64,000 nt of DNA from [Phialemoniopsis] sp. UDSM-2020 (lineage: Eukaryota; Ascomycota; Sordariomycetes; Thyridiales; Thyridiaceae): NCBI GenBank assembly GCA_018873225.1, contig JAEILZ010000003.1, positions 4,650,001 through 4,714,000 of the forward strand. The letters run 5' to 3'. The notes beneath the pieces were generated by a model, which was not told the origin of the DNA, made no database searches, and worked only from the letters and a program-made list of their open reading frames with translations. How positions within the stretch are numbered: position 1 is the first letter of the stretch; every line of letters begins with the position of its first letter. Below, one piece after another: positions 22,497 to 34,416 of the stretch. Both the position numbers and the translations under genes were made by a program.

Positions 22497-25469
22497 CTAC
22501 ACGGGACTCATCGGGTCCTTGTTGCTCCCTCCGCTCCCGCTGGCGCTGTGGACACTACTACCACCAGAGCCCAAGCCGGAGCCAGAGCCGGAGCCCAGAC
22601 CCGATCCAGAAGCCTCGCCCGAGCCGGAACCCAATGCAGAGCCGTACCCCGACCCAGAACCGGAGCCGGAGCCCTCTCTGGGACGAGAGAACGCAAACGA
22701 CGGCTGCACGCGCGGGGCGTTGTGCTGCGCGAGGTGGGCAGACGGGATGAACGGGCTGGCCGTGGCGCTGACGACGCCGCCGTTGTGTTTCCTCGAGTTG
22801 GCGTTTCTGGTGAAGTGGCTCGGGAGGAAGTCGTCGTCTTCGTCGCTCGACTGGGTGAAGCCCGTGACGTCGCTCAGCATCGAGGAAGATCGGCCACGAG
22901 TCTTAGGTCGGATAGGCGGTTGGCTAGTGAACTGGAACTGAGGGAGAAGCATCGGCGGAGGAGCGCCCGAGACCAGTGAAGTACTCTGAGCTGCTGTGGA
23001 CGTGGGCCACATGGCGCTACTCTGGTAGGTGGGCGCGGTGCCGGTCCATGTCTGCACGGGAAAGCTGCTCTCTTGAAGCTGGCGATCGTCGTAGGAAGCA
23101 TCGCTCCGGAAGCTGTTCACATATGCAGACATGGTGGCTGCCATGGCGGACACCTCCTGAGCCTTGGCGTTGTTGCTGGCCTGCAGGGCAGCAAGTCGCT
23201 CGTGGTACTCCTTCTCGCTCTTCTCAAAGTCGGACTTGAGCGCATCGCTCTCCTGCTGGCGGCGCTGTGCCTCATTGAGACCCCGGGTATTGGCGTCGGT
23301 GATACATGCGTGATCGTTATCAGCCTTGGCAATACGGGTGGCGATCTTGTTGCGCTTGGCCTGCAGAGTCGCCTGCTCCTCCTCCAGAGCCTTGAGTTCC
23401 CGGTCGATGGCATTCTTGAAGCTCTTGAACGAGGCACGGGCACCGTCGTACTGTGCCTTCTCTGTGCTCCACTCGCTCTGCTTCTCCTTGTGTTTGCCGA
23501 TGACCTCTTCGGGGATCGTTGCCAGCTCCTTGAGTTCGTTCTCAAGTTCTTGAATGGACTGTTCTGCTTGTTTTTGCTGTATGTTGTTTTGTGTGATTTT
23601 CTGCCTCAGCTTCTCGTCGTTGCCGCCTGCCGATTGAACAGCAGCCGTCAGTTTGTCAATCTCCTTCTTGATGGCGTTGGCCCTGCGATTGTTGTCCTTC
23701 CGCAAGGTTTTCAGCTTGGCCTTCTCATCATTGAGCTTCGCTTCTTGAGCTGCGATGGACGCCTTGATGGTGGTAGCTGGAGACTCGTGACGACGGCGCT
23801 GATTGTTGGCTGGCTTCGTGGGATCCGCATCTCGGGTCTTGGCCTGAATGGTCCTGACGCTCGTCGAGAAGAGTACAGCCCCGGTGCGGGTACTGACAAA
23901 CTCGCATTCGTAGCTGGACATCGGGGTCAGCCCATAGATGTCACCGGTCCACCTTGAGCCAGCGGAGCTGTCTTCGGCCCCGTCGTCAATGGAAAGGATC
24001 CGCGTGGGCTGCCAGATGGCATGATTGACCCTGACGTAGAACGGCTTGCTGGTGTCGATTCCGGCGCTCCCCGATGTGTTGGACTCTTCCGATGCCGGAG
24101 GATCGGGGAAATGACTGGTGTTGAAACAGACCTCGTCCGAGCCAACATAGCAGATCCAGATTTGCTCGGGCTGCGTGTTGAAGGGGGCGTTGCCGAGGTT
24201 GTCGACGTCGGTGGCATTGGAGCCAGCAGACTCGGATGCAGCGTGCGACAATTCATATTCTTTGACCATAACAATTTTGGTACTCGCCAGAGCTGCCCAG
24301 AGGGGTTGTCGTATCCTCACCTGGGCACTCTGCTTCCTCCGCTTCTTGCTCGACAAGGCGGAGGTGCCTGAAGGCGCGGCATCGGCCTCTAAGCCACCGT
24401 CCCCCGGGTTCTCCGGGAACAGTACCTTGCCGGCCTCTGGGTCGAGATGATTTTGTGAGAGTCCCTCGCGCCGGAGGTACCACTCTCTTATGTACCGCAC
24501 CACTCCCTGCGTCAAAATATGTATTGCAAATGAATTCCTGACCCACGAATATGCCTCTCTCTTGCCGAAAGCCCGGGCTACAGGCTCGAGCGGGTCATCC
24601 CTGTCCGGAGATCCAAACGGATCGGATCCGAGAAGCGAACTCAGTTGAGACAGCTTGTGAATCCCGGCATGCTTGCCAAAATGGGAGAGGATAACGATGC
24701 CCATACACAGAAAGACATTGTTGCCAGACCCGTTCCTTGAAGTCGCACCGCCGCCCAGAGTCAATGCAATGACGATTTGAGCAAAGTCGAGAATCAGATT
24801 CTGGAGAGGACCCCACAGGAACAACCAGACCAGCAGCACAACGATATCCATGCACGCCAGGGTCGTCAGCGACGGGGTACCCAGTGTGCCTTCAAAGATA
24901 TCGGTGAGGCTCAGGCCAGAGCTGGTCGTAACGGGTGGGACAAAGGTGAGGAGGGTGAAAAGCATGTAGATGGCCGATAGGGCGACGGGAGAGAGCTGCA
25001 TGAGTATGATGAGGATGGCGATGGTGTCGTAGAGAGGGCAAGAGCGCAAGACGGTCAGGGCGAAGTCGAGCGGGCCCGGGTCCCGATGGACGTTGGCGTT
25101 CTTGGCTGCGTTGACGTCGATGCGTCGGTGCTCCTCCATGTTGACAGTGTGGGGAGGAAGGGACTCTGAAGAGCCCGTCTCAGAGTAGGCGTCTAGAGAG
25201 GCGCGGCGAAGGGCCTCGGTGGCCTTGTTCTCAGCGGGCATGGCGTCGGAAGTGTTGCGTGGGAGCCCGTTTGCGGGAGCAGCTGACAGCGAGGAGGGAC
25301 GAGCAGAAGACGAGGCATTCTCGGCAGGAGGACGGGAGCCTCCATCAGGATGCTGGTTCTGATTCCTAGAGACAGGTCGCCCGGGTCCTACAAGACCATT
25401 TTCGTGCCTGGTGTCGCGCTGATTCGCCCCTCCTTGCTGTCGCTTTGTCGAGGAAGAGGCTCGAGGCAT
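22497..25469 (-). CDS. acrB: Ubiquitination network signalling protein AcrB
   Basis: A single exon of 990 residues. The N-terminal 130 residues are polar and disordered. Hydrophobic segments follow: [20 protein letters not shown], then [20 protein letters not shown], then [14 protein letters not shown] stretch with [20 protein letters not shown] comes next. A strong coiled coil spans about 570-790, rich in Lys, Glu and Gln heptads. The C-terminus (about 925-980) is a Gly-Ser repeat. This layout matches AcrB of Aspergillus nidulans, which acts with the CreB deubiquitinase and CreC in carbon-source regulation and acriflavine tolerance. The name rests on recalled architecture and similarity. The 5' side faces a 4.4-kb gene-free block. 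Confidence 0.85.
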   Translation of the reverse strand: MPRASSSTKRQQGGANQRDTRHENGLVGPGRPVSRNQNQHPDGGSRPPAENASSSARPSSLSAAPANGLPRNTSDAMPAENKATEALRRASLDAYSETGSSESLPPHTVNMEEHRRIDVNAAKNANVHRDPGPLDFALTVLRSCPLYDTIAILIILMQLSPVALSAIYMLFTLLTFVPPVTTSSGLSLTDIFEGTLGTPSLTTLACMDIVVLLVWLFLWGPLQNLILDFAQIVIALTLGGGATSRNGSGNNVFLCMGIVILSHFGKHAGIHKLSQLSSLLGSDPFGSPDRDDPLEPVARAFGKREAYSWVRNSFAIHILTQGVVRYIREWYLRREGLSQNHLDPEAGKVLFPENPGDGGLEADAAPSGTSALSSKKRRKQSAQVRIRQPLWAALASTKIVMVKEYELSHAASESAGSNATDVDNLGNAPFNTQPEQIWICYVGSDEVCFNTSHFPDPPASEESNTSGSAGIDTSKPFYVRVNHAIWQPTRILSIDDGAEDSSAGSRWTGDIYGLTPMSSYECEFVSTRTGAVLFSTSVRTIQAKTRDADPTKPANNQRRRHESPATTIKASIAAQEAKLNDEKAKLKTLRKDNNRRANAIKKEIDKLTAAVQSAGGNDEKLRQKITQNNIQQKQAEQSIQELENELKELATIPEEVIGKHKEKQSEWSTEKAQYDGARASFKSFKNAIDRELKALEEEQATLQAKRNKIATRIAKADNDHACITDANTRGLNEAQRRQQESDALKSDFEKSEKEYHERLAALQASNNAKAQEVSAMAATMSAYVNSFRSDASYDDRQLQESSFPVQTWTGTAPTYQSSAMWPTSTAAQSTSLVSGAPPPMLLPQFQFTSQPPIRPKTRGRSSSMLSDVTGFTQSSDEDDDFLPSHFTRNANSRKHNGGVVSATASPFIPSAHLAQHNAPRVQPSFAFSRPREGSGSGSGSGYGSALGSGSGEASGSGLGSGSGSGLGSGGSSVHSASGSGGSNKDPMSPV
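22560..22680 (-). repeat. Gly-Ser coding repeat in acrB 3' end
   Basis: The minus strand encodes alternating Gly-Ser with occasional Ala, Glu, Tyr and Leu; the plus strand reads as repeated gagcc/ccgga units. It is a low-complexity tract likely to vary in length between strains. Confidence 0.75.
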
Positions 25470-28400
25470 ACGCCTGGGGCCGGCTCAGGAAGCGAGGTTC
25501 CGGGCCAGCAGGAAACGGAAGTCTGAGGGGATCCGAAGTAACCGTTGCCGACCGAATTTGCTCGGTGAGCAGGTATTTCTCTCGCTCGGGTCCAAGAGTC
25601 TGGGTCAACGGGTTGAGACCGTTGGCAATGCCCTCCCCGATTCCCAGACAGTGCCGGAACGATGACTCGCGGCCGGCTCGGTATCGAAGGGAGGCGAGGT
25701 CGCAAGACGAGGTAGACGCGACATGCGTCGTCGTCGTCAGTCGTCAACAAATTAATCAGGCAGCCGTATAGGAGAAGAACTTGGCGGGCAGGCTGCGAGA
25801 TATTGTTTTGGTGTTGGTCGGTTCTGTGAAGTGGGAGAAGAGGGAAAAAAGAGGGAAGACGCTAGAAATTTGGTAGGTAACGGTTTCTTTGGCGGCGGCT
25901 TGTGTTTTGGAGGTGGGAGGCTTGCTTTGCAGGGCACGAGCAGGGTGGGAGGAGGGCAGAGCGCAGCACCTGCAATTGATCGTAACAATGCAGGACAGAG
26001 GAGCGGAAAAGGCCTGCCATCAGCCAATGGTGCACGACACAGGCGCGGAAACTACGGGGCGGCCATGTTTAGCGCATGCCAGCGCCTGAACCGCAGTTGA
26101 TTTCCGGCCACTGATACAGCCCCAAAAGCACTACAGATGCAACGATTAATGGGAACAATGGGGCTGCCGGTGGGGCCACCAGAGGCACTTGGGGGCAGAT
26201 CGAGAGCACTAACAGGCGCTGGAGGAGCCCAGAGACACACGCAAGTGACTCACTGGAGCCCACTGGAGGGCTCGTTCAACGCTGGCACTGGCGGAGGTCC
26301 CGACTCATGGCCCCAGGTACCCCCAAGTACACCTGCATGTACACACGTCGCACATGAGTACACATCCATCCTGCACAAAATCCCCCCAGCCCCGGCATCT
26401 GATCATGTAGTATCTCGGCAGCCAGCATTAGGGAGGAAAAGGTAAAAAGCTTGGTACCCATTGTGTGCGAGTGAGGTAGGGGTTCGCTTGTGGCAGACAG
26501 TCAAGACACGACAAGACATTGGGCAATCCGAGTTGTCCATGACCGCTCTTGACGAAACCAATGCTACCATACTTCATTACTTTGGTCTCATGTACTTTAC
26601 CCCAAAAGTAATCTATCTTTCGATCTCCTCGCCGGGGAGTGGTGTCGAGAGAACCGCATCATTCAGGGACATGGTAGCGTGATCATGATGTTTTGCAATT
26701 TGTCTGTCCGTGCCTCGTGCTTATGATAACCACGCAGAAAAATATGATACCGTCACAAAGGAACCGTTGGTATGGACGACTTGGCGACACATGCTCCAAA
26801 AATACCCATGAGGAATTTACACCGCGGGCATTTCCTCTAAAAGCGTGCCTGACTTGGCTTCTAGCGGCCGACAAACCAAGGAAATTTTCATATGCACACA
26901 CACCGAGCAGAGAAGCATCAAGGGTCGTTCTTCTTGAGGTGTGTGTGGGCGCTTGCTGACTCGCAAGCTAAAAGTCAAGTCAGCAAGCCAATACTGGTGG
27001 AACGACGTCAGTTCTCATTCCTCATTCGTTTTCTTCTTCAATACAGCACAATTGATTTATGTCAATGCTTCTTATCTGTTGTGTCGCGATATCATCACAA
27101 AGTCGGGGAATTCGGAGTAGGAGAGGCTGGCAGGCCAAGTCCGGAGAATGACAGGCCCTCATCCCTGTGCCCTGCGCTCTAGACCACCAGAAGGGGCAAT
27201 TTTCCATGGTACCTGAGCAGGCTTGCAAGGGAACGTAACGAGGCGGCGACGCTACTGTGTCTCGAGCGTTTGCGACACTGCCGAAGCCCTAAAATCTTTA
27301 GCTCAGACCACCCAAACCCTGGCACGAAGGTTGGCCAAGCTGGGATTGCAGGCTCTCTCCATCACATCTCATCGCTCCTCGCATCGCCACCCGCGCGTGT
27401 CAAAGGCCGAAAGCAGGCATAACATTACCTACCCATGAAGGATTGGATCCCACAAACCTTGCTTATCTACTTGTACGTATTCCGTAGTACTCACTGATTG
27501 ACCACAGCATGGCCTGCATGGTCACAGGACTCGAGCACTTGCAGATGAAGCTCAAAATGCGCCCACAATTGGTGGCATGCCTCGCAGTAGTTCGACAGGC
27601 GGGACTGGCTTTGCATTGGTTTTCTCACCTTAAAAGCCAGCCAAAAGCCAAAACACCAGCCATTTTTGAGGGACAAAAGAAAGGGCATGTCCAAGCATCT
27701 CCCAGTTGTGTGGAGTTGCCAGGATGCACATGCAAGTCTGACCGTCCAGTCGCAGGCCGACATTTAAATTCCCTTGTCGATCACTGCTCCCCTCGGCCGT
27801 CGAGTACCCCACGATTGAGCTGCTTATGGGCGATTTCGGCGACACTTTTGCTGGAGCTCCCCAGCAGCTCATTACCCAATGTGCCAGTCTCGAGAGGCTA
27901 GACCCTTCTCGAGTACCGAACCAGCTGCCTGCCGACGAGCCAGCTTATCGTATCGCATTCTTTCTCCAGCACAAGAGATGGGCGGTGTGCGTTTCATAAT
28001 TCATTAGCCAACTCTCCTGCTGTCAACAAATTTGGCCCGATGCGGGAGGGCGGAAGTCGCCGTTCTTCCGCCGTGCGAGTTCCTTTGTCTAGGCACGGTC
28101 GGAGGCGTGAATTAACCTTCAGGCCGGCGAGACCTTTTTGTCTTTGAGAGGATGCAGAAAGCCAATTCCCTCGAACCCATCGACGATGACACAGCAGAGA
28201 CCCAGCAGCGCCGCACCGCATTTGCCTCGGAAATGCCAGCGACCCCGCCGTCCTCTCCGGATTGTCAGTCGATCATCCATGCCCCCCAGTGCGCGTAGAG
28301 GCCACCCCACCTCCCAAGCCCAAGTGCCTAAGCAAGAGAGCCAGTCCCAAGCCAATCATGGCTCCGATTAACCTCCGACCATGGAGATCCATTTTCTGAC

Positions 28401-29906
28401 GTCCTCCCCAAGCTTTCAAGAAACGAATGGGGAAGCTGTTGGTTCCAATTGCTCCATCTGGGCTGAAGGGGCAGACGCTACAAGCGCCGCTCTAGCACGA
28501 TAACGTGCTTCTGGTGATCGACGAGTCCTTTCCCAAGGCATCGCAAGCTTGATCCTGCAAGCGTCGTGCGAGGTTGCAACAGGCAGGACGAGAATGCAAC
28601 ACCACCAGACCACTCAAACTCCGACCTCGTCCCCGCATGAACGCACCGCGACGAGAAATGGACCACCCACTACACATGCACACTGGACGTGAATTGCAAC
28701 CCATCCCCCTGCCCTACCATCTGAGGATGGCAAGTGCAATATGAAAAGGCGTTAGGCAGGCGGCAAACGGCAAAGCACAGTCGATCTCGGCATTTGGCAC
28801 CCACCACACACCACTTAATGTCCGGTATTAGTCCTGCAAGGTAGGTGAAACAGAACTGAACAATCTATCTCTAGTCTCCTGCATTGCCTATGTTGACAGC
28901 ACATGCATGAGGGATAGGAAACCTCGGATGATGGCTCGATATCTTCATGATGATAGAGAGTTGCAACTAGCTAGTGATTCAGGTTGACATCTGAGTGCCG
29001 GTCGTCTCGGGAATAAACAGGACGAAGACTGGCAAGGTGTCCAAGAGATGACCTTCTAATAATCCGTTAGGTAATGCTCAGTTCGGTTCACATATGGACA
29101 AGCACGGTGCTTACCATTACCTGAACGGGCGCCGGCTAAAGCTTGGTCTTCCCTGGAGGGAAGTTATTTCCTGATGCAGGCTGTTTCGACACAGCAACAA
29201 GTGCAAAGTCCCCGAATTGCCAGATATGTTTTGGTCACTCTCCCCCGGCTCTGCCGGGTTTGTCTCGTCTGCATTTGGAGAAACGCTCCCCCAATAGCCT
29301 TCGACATATGGACACGGCAGAGTCTCTCTCTGGTGTGACACTCCCTCCGAATAGGCAACCCGAGCCGGCCGGAAGGCGGGGGTGCACGCGACATCTGAAA
29401 ATGTCACTCGCCGTCAGATAAAGTACAACTCCGTGTCATTAAAGTCTACACGTCGTCGGACGTGTCGGGAAAGCCGGAAGCCCGGTCCATGTCTTGTTTG
29501 AATACCGGCCTCCAAGATGAGAGAACTCAACAGCGCCCGTCAATGATATCTAATAACACTCGAAGAACGAATCGCCCGTTGAAGATCGGACTGAGGAGCT
29601 TTACCTCAAGTATGTGTGAAAGCTCTAAATCAGTCCATGAGACCCTCGGCATATTTGATGATACAAATGTCATCGGACCCGTACCGTTCTGTTGTCTGTA
29701 GTATGCTTCTTTCGATGCTGTATTTGTTCTAAGGCTCTTCTATGCTCGCTGGTGACATGCATCTCTTCCATCTCTCGTCGCGCGGTATCTACACACAACC
29801 GTCCGTCTATCGCCCATGCTATTACAAACAAGCCATCTCAAATATCTACACCTCCACCTCCACCCTACCTTCCCAGCATCTGACGGAACCCTCTCAAAAC
29901 CGTTTC
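25470..29906. other. Gene-free block upstream of acrB (4.4 kb)
   Basis: No frame in this stretch shows a recognisable domain or a convincing exon chain; the longest frames (about 130 residues) are compositionally random. It should contain the acrB promoter and 5' leader and the 3' region of the thioesterase gene. I saw no transposon ends, tRNA or obvious long repeats. A non-coding RNA or a fast-evolving orphan gene cannot be excluded. Confidence 0.4.
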
Positions 29907-30945
29907 TCACCTCTTCGCAGCGCTGCCCAAGTCCTCCACAGCCCCCTCGCGGTTCCATGTCTCCTTCTCCAGGGTTTCCACCTCGGCCGCGAGCTGCCAC
30001 ACCCGCCGCCGCGCCCGCTCCGTCTCGCGCACCTGCTCGTCCCACGTAGCGTCCAGCCTCCCGCGCATGAACTCGGGCATCGCCGTCTTGCTCGTCTTCC
30101 TATAATCGTATATCGCAATGTCCTCCGACACGCGCGCCGCGATGCGCCGGTGGTTGTGCGAGAGGACGAGCGCCTCGAGGATCAGCGACGTCGGCGGGGA
30201 GGGCGCGTCGGAGGGGCGGGACGTCAGGCGGTGGTAGACTGAGATCTTGTCGGGGTAGACTATGGGCTGGATGGGAGGGGAGGTGTTAGTGGCTAGACTG
30301 AGGAAAATGGGTAAGATGGAGGGTTGAAAACGTACAAACTTGTATTCGCACTTGATACTCTTCATAATCAGCCCCACGCCCGTGGGCTTCATGAGCTCCT
30401 GCCACTCGCGCTTGTGCGCCGAGTCGTCGTGCACGGCGAAGTTGGTCACCCAGTTGACGCGCGCCGACTCGGCCCAGCGGATGTACGAGACGTTGTTGAC
30501 GTGTTGCTGTTGTATTGACACCACACATCGTCAGCCCTCTGCCATACCCCATATCCTCTCGTGGACTTACAAACGCATCCATCTCCCCCCACGCCACCCG
30601 ATGCGCCTCGAGCCCCTTCCTCCCGCCCGTCAGGAACCCCTCGGCGCCGGCCGTGAGCTCGCGCCACTCGCCCGCCAGCGCCGCGAGGACCACGCCCGCG
30701 CGCTCCGTCTGCGCCGCCGAGCAGCCGAACATGACGACGCGGCCGATGCGCGCGCGCAGGTCCGACAGCCACCGCGCCGGTGGCTTGTCTAGCTGCTTGT
30801 CCGAGGATTTGTCCCTGGCATGTATCCGGCTGCTGCGGCTCGGGGCCGAGGTCGAGAAGGCGGAGGTGGAAGAGACGCCGGGAGCGGCGTGCTGCCGGAG
30901 CGTGGCAGCGGTGATGGTCGGCTTTAACCGTGGACGGGGTGGCAT
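29907..30945 (-). CDS. Mitochondrial-type hotdog thioesterase-like protein
   Basis: Exons 30945-30571, 30506-30336 and 30266-29907 give 301 residues. The N-terminus is rich in Arg, Ser and Ala and free of acidic residues (MPPRPRLKPTITAATLRQHA), which fits a mitochondrial presequence. The hotdog core starts with WGEMDAF|QHVNNVSYIRWAESARVNW across the first splice site; this is the 4HBT/FatA-like HVNN signature. It continues with IMKSIKCEYKF|PIVYPDKISVYHRL. The C-terminal 60 residues form a helical tail (RETERARRRVWQLAAEVE). Related proteins act on acyl-thioesters, though fungal members are mostly uncharacterised. It is divergent from the LYR gene 300 bases away, also a likely mitochondrial protein. 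Confidence 0.85.
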
Positions 30946-31245
30946 TGTGAAGGAAAGCTCCTCGGATTGATGCACTACAAGTCCGGGTTGCTGGAAGGGA
31001 GCAATTGGTCTGAGGATGGAGAGATCAAGGACAAGAGGTTCGAGGAGAAGTGCGAGCAGTTCCGAGGTGATGTCGCTTCTCCGCGGTTGGCGCCGGGACA
31101 GGGGCCCCGTTTGCGGGGAACCGGCTATGGGCGATAAGATAGTGAGTGAATGGGGATGGCGTCAGAGCTCTTTGGCTTAATCCTCCGTTTCATCAACGAC
31201 AAACGTCCAATTGAACACCCACGAGACGCCAGAGGCCGGTAGAAG
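30946..31245. promoter_or_regulatory. Divergent promoter, thioesterase and LYR genes
   Basis: Exactly 300 bases separate the two start codons, both of probable mitochondrial proteins. The interval must hold both promoters; no specific site was recognised. Confidence 0.4.
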
Positions 31246-31712
31246 ATGCCGTCTCTCAATACAGAGCTGAGGAGACAAGTCATAGCTATATATAAAGGTA
31301 ATTAAAGCTTCCTGGCCACCACCCGTCTGCGCATCTTTTATCGTCGGAGATATTTTATTTTTTACAATCAACTTTTATTTAAAAACATCAACAACCTATC
31401 TAAGAGCAGATGCAACCAGGCGACACTGAACACATAATATTTGACTAACACTCTTAACAGAGCTCCTCTACCTGGGCAGAGAATACCCTCTGGGGTACGA
31501 CTACTTCCGTCCGCGGCTGCACAAGGCCTTTATGGCCAACGCGCATTTGCGAGATGAGGAGCAGATTCGAGAAGGTCTAAAGCGAGCCGATTTCGTCAGG
31601 AAGGGTGAGCACTTCTTTACTCATTGGGTTTGACCAATGTTTCTTGACGGAATTGACGAGAACCATACACTGATTGTTGCATTCTTGGATTGCAGAGATT
31701 GAAGCATTGTAA
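31246..31712 (+). CDS. LYR-motif (complex 1 LYR) protein, LYRM5/ETFRF1-like
   Basis: Three small exons, 31246-31297, 31461-31604 and 31696-31712, splice in phase to 70 residues. The product begins [20 protein letters not shown] and continues [20 protein letters not shown], then FMANAHL, ending DFVRKEIEAL. This closely follows human LYRM5/ETFRF1 (the LYK...LLYLGR.YPKG.DYF..R pattern), a small mitochondrial matrix protein that binds the electron-transfer flavoprotein through the acyl-carrier protein. The LYR tripeptide reads IYK here. All splice sites are GT...AG (GTAATT, GTGAGC donors). The final coding exon is only 17 bases including the stop. The gene is too fragmented to appear as an open frame. 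Confidence 0.85.
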
Positions 31713-32472
31713 GACTTTCTACAATTTGTTTCATCCGAGGTGCCATCAAGTCCCTATTCCAACAATTTACACTCAAGCATTCACATATTTCAAAACCAAT
31801 CAGCTCCGAAGCAACTCAAAATTCGGTCAATGCATTTCACTCATGTTCCCATTCCCTATGTACATGAAAACAAAATGCCCATGCATCATCTTTTCTTGCT
31901 TTCCATTTCCTTTCACATTCATGACACACTCCAGGCAGTGCACACACACACACAAGCAAAGACACCAAAAGAATCATGAAAGAGACCCAGCACACGAACA
32001 CAAGAGAAACACATCAAAGTCTATATTTCATAAATGTAACAAACAAGAAATGGGTTGGGCTTTGCAGTTGCCATGCCAGCTTGCCATGCTATGAAGAAGA
32101 AAAGACAAGAAAAACAACCGAATCTTTAGAGAAGAACATGCTAATTTGGCTTTGTGGGGTATAAAAATAGGTACTATCTCAAGCGATACCGAACGCTGAG
32201 GAAGAGATATGACGGAGCTTGAAAGGACTTTTGGGGAGGCGGAGTGAGGGTGTCGAGTGTTTCATGGAGCGTGGAGGAAAACATGAGCGTACCGGGTCAA
32301 GAGCTGTATCTAGGACCCGTGTTGGAATTGATGGCCCAGAATGCCGTGGGCAGAACGTATGATGGTCGGGTAAGGAGGATCGGAGCAAAACAGCCAGCCT
32401 CGAACAACAGACCGAGGCCATAAGGTAGTGCAGGCAGAACAATATGACCTAGTCGTGGTCCGGGCAAGCTCT
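31713..32472. other. Convergent 3' intergenic
   Basis: A 760-base A/C-rich region lies between the LYR and methyltransferase stop codons, with a short CA run near 31940-31955. It is presumably 3' UTR sequence; no gene is seen. Confidence 0.4.
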
Positions 32473-34416
32473 TCACTTCCTCTTCTTGGCCCACCACGCC
32501 CCGAGCTCCAGACACTCGCCCCACGACGTGCCGTTCTCCTTGACCAGGTCGTTCATCATCTTGCCTGACCACGCGTCCCACTCGTCCTGGCTCTTGCCGC
32601 TGACCTCGCGCAGCAGCGGCTCCAAACTCTGCATGGCCTGCACCACCGTCAGCAGCGCCGTCCTGCGCAGAGCCACCTGCGCCGGCGACAGCGACTTGCG
32701 GTTGTCCCTCCCCTTGCCCTTGGTCGTCTCAATGTAGCTCTTGCCGTCCTTGGTGACCACGCCTCCGACGCCCTCGCGCTCCCACTTGACCTCGGACAGC
32801 GGTATCGCCATGCGCCGCTGGCCTATATTCATGAGATCCGCTGACTCCTGAATCAGCAAAGGATACATGAGGGTACAGGGCATGGCAGGGAGGTCCCGCA
32901 GCTCGAGCGCCTTTTGTACCCAGCCGTTGTACTCGACGATGTAGTTGTTGAGGGGTGCCGACAGCGGCGTGTTGGCGGACAAAACGTAGGCGCCCATCCG
33001 AGCTGCCGTCTGGTGCTCGTCCTCCTCGTCGTCGGTGTCTGTATTTGAGCTCGACTCGGGAACATGTGGCCTCAGCATGCGGAGGGTGTGGTCGCTGTCC
33101 CAGCACTCAAAAGTGCCGCCCGGTTTGAGGCACCGTAGCCACTCGTCCGTGACATCCTGCTGCTTGGCGTTGGTGATGGCCAGCGAGGCATCCTTGCACA
33201 TGATCAGGTCGAACTCGCCGTCTTGGAAGGGCCACGGGGTTTTCAGTATGTCGTGCTGGACGAAACGCCACTTCATGTCCTTGTCCGGCCGCATGTCGGG
33301 ACCTGAAGGCTGCTGCTGTTGCTGCTGCTGCTCCTTGGAGTTGGGCTCTGCCCGTTTTCTATCGAATCCGGATCCGATAGGGGCTATGTCCATGCCCGTG
33401 AACGAAATGTTGGTGTGCCCCTGCTGCTTGTAGTACCGGTGGCACATCATGCTCCAGAACCCCGAGCCGCAGCCGATTTCCAGAACCCGCGTGGGAGGCT
33501 TGTTAGCAAAGGCAGGCGAGCATACGGGGCCGTTGAAAAGCTGGAACAGCATCAATGTCCTCAGTGACTGCCGGTGAAGCTCTGCCAGATCGACTGGCAG
33601 GGGGTAAGGGACAGTGGGATCCGACAGGTATGTCCGGCCATTGCGTGTGATGATGGGCTTGAGCAGGTGGTGAGAGGCGGCCGAGGAGCCGCCCTCGGCA
33701 CTGGAAGGCGGCTCGCTGGAGACCATGGTGCGGCTGCTCAGAGTTGTAGCTCCAGAGTTGCTCGAGATGCTTTCGGCGCGGCCAAAGGCGATGCCGCTGA
33801 TTTTATTGCGCGCCGAGGAGTCGGGTGGCATTGCAGCATGGTGGTGGGGGTGGTGGTGGTGGCCCTTGCCGTGGCTGCTGCTCTTGTCGTGGGAGGCAGA
33901 GTGCGAGGAGTGCGGCCCGCCGCCGGAGGAGTGTCTGTTGGCTGTGCTGGTGCTGGTGCTGGTCTTGCTCGAGGCGGCCGATTTCTTCTGGAAGTTTTCA
34001 ATGTCAACGCTGTCGAGGTGGGACGCTGCAAGGAGACGTTTGTCGGGTTTGGTGGACGCAGGCACCCGCTTTCGATGGGACGCTGGTGGAGCGGCAGCGG
34101 CGGGGTACATGTGGGAAGAGGGAAGAAGATCATGGATGGTCCTGCAGCGGTGCAGGGGGATGAGGGTGAAAACGGAAACGGGGAGAAAGAAAGAGTGGTG
34201 TGAAATTACCTCGTGGTGGTGCGAGTCACGGCTCCTGGCCGAGCTGCTGTCGTCGCTGGCCGAGGTGGTTCTCCTGTGGCCGGGGATGCGCGAGCGCTTG
34301 ATTGTGGTGCTGCTCGATGGAGGAGGTTGCGGTTGTTTGGCGGAATTGGTGCGATTCGGTACGGCGCGGGTGGGTAAGGTTGGGGGGGTCATGGCGTGGG
34401 CCCAGAGGTACTCCAT
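32473..34416 (-). CDS. SAM-dependent methyltransferase-domain protein
   Basis: An open frame of 647 residues. The first 250 residues are disordered, rich in Ser, Thr, Pro and His, with a His run (GKGHHHHPHHHAA). The methyltransferase fold begins near 305 with motif I VLEIGCGSGFW, then FTGMDIAPIG, VQHDILKTPWPF and FDLIMCKDASLA (post I to motif III). A polyglutamine run interrupts it between the second and third strands. The C-terminal 200 residues are helical. Similar fungal proteins are annotated only as methyltransferase-domain proteins. Residues 70-103 (VISHHSFFLPVSVFTLIPLH) look intron-like and begin with a GTAATT donor, so the N-terminus may be spliced. MTPPT at 34392 is an alternative start. 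Confidence 0.8.
   Translation of the reverse strand: MEYLWAHAMTPPTLPTRAVPNRTNSAKQPQPPPSSSTTIKRSRIPGHRRTTSASDDSSSARSRDSHHHEVISHHSFFLPVSVFTLIPLHRCRTIHDLLPSSHMYPAAAAPPASHRKRVPASTKPDKRLLAASHLDSVDIENFQKKSAASSKTSTSTSTANRHSSGGGPHSSHSASHDKSSSHGKGHHHHPHHHAAMPPDSSARNKISGIAFGRAESISSNSGATTLSSRTMVSSEPPSSAEGGSSAASHHLLKPIITRNGRTYLSDPTVPYPLPVDLAELHRQSLRTLMLFQLFNGPVCSPAFANKPPTRVLEIGCGSGFWSMMCHRYYKQQGHTNISFTGMDIAPIGSGFDRKRAEPNSKEQQQQQQQPSGPDMRPDKDMKWRFVQHDILKTPWPFQDGEFDLIMCKDASLAITNAKQQDVTDEWLRCLKPGGTFECWDSDHTLRMLRPHVPESSSNTDTDDEEDEHQTAARMGAYVLSANTPLSAPLNNYIVEYNGWVQKALELRDLPAMPCTLMYPLLIQESADLMNIGQRRMAIPLSEVKWEREGVGGVVTKDGKSYIETTKGKGRDNRKSLSPAQVALRRTALLTVVQAMQSLEPLLREVSGKSQDEWDAWSGKMMNDLVKENGTSWGECLELGAWWAKKRK
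33309..33334 (+). repeat. Trinucleotide tract encoding polyglutamine
   Basis: A CTG/TTG repeat on the plus strand encodes seven or more Gln residues in the methyltransferase on the minus strand. It is a probable length-variable microsatellite. Confidence 0.7.

Noticed and set aside
27509..27901. 130-residue open frame in the gene-free block upstream of acrB
   Set aside because: No domain, no signal peptide, random-looking composition and no supporting splice structure.
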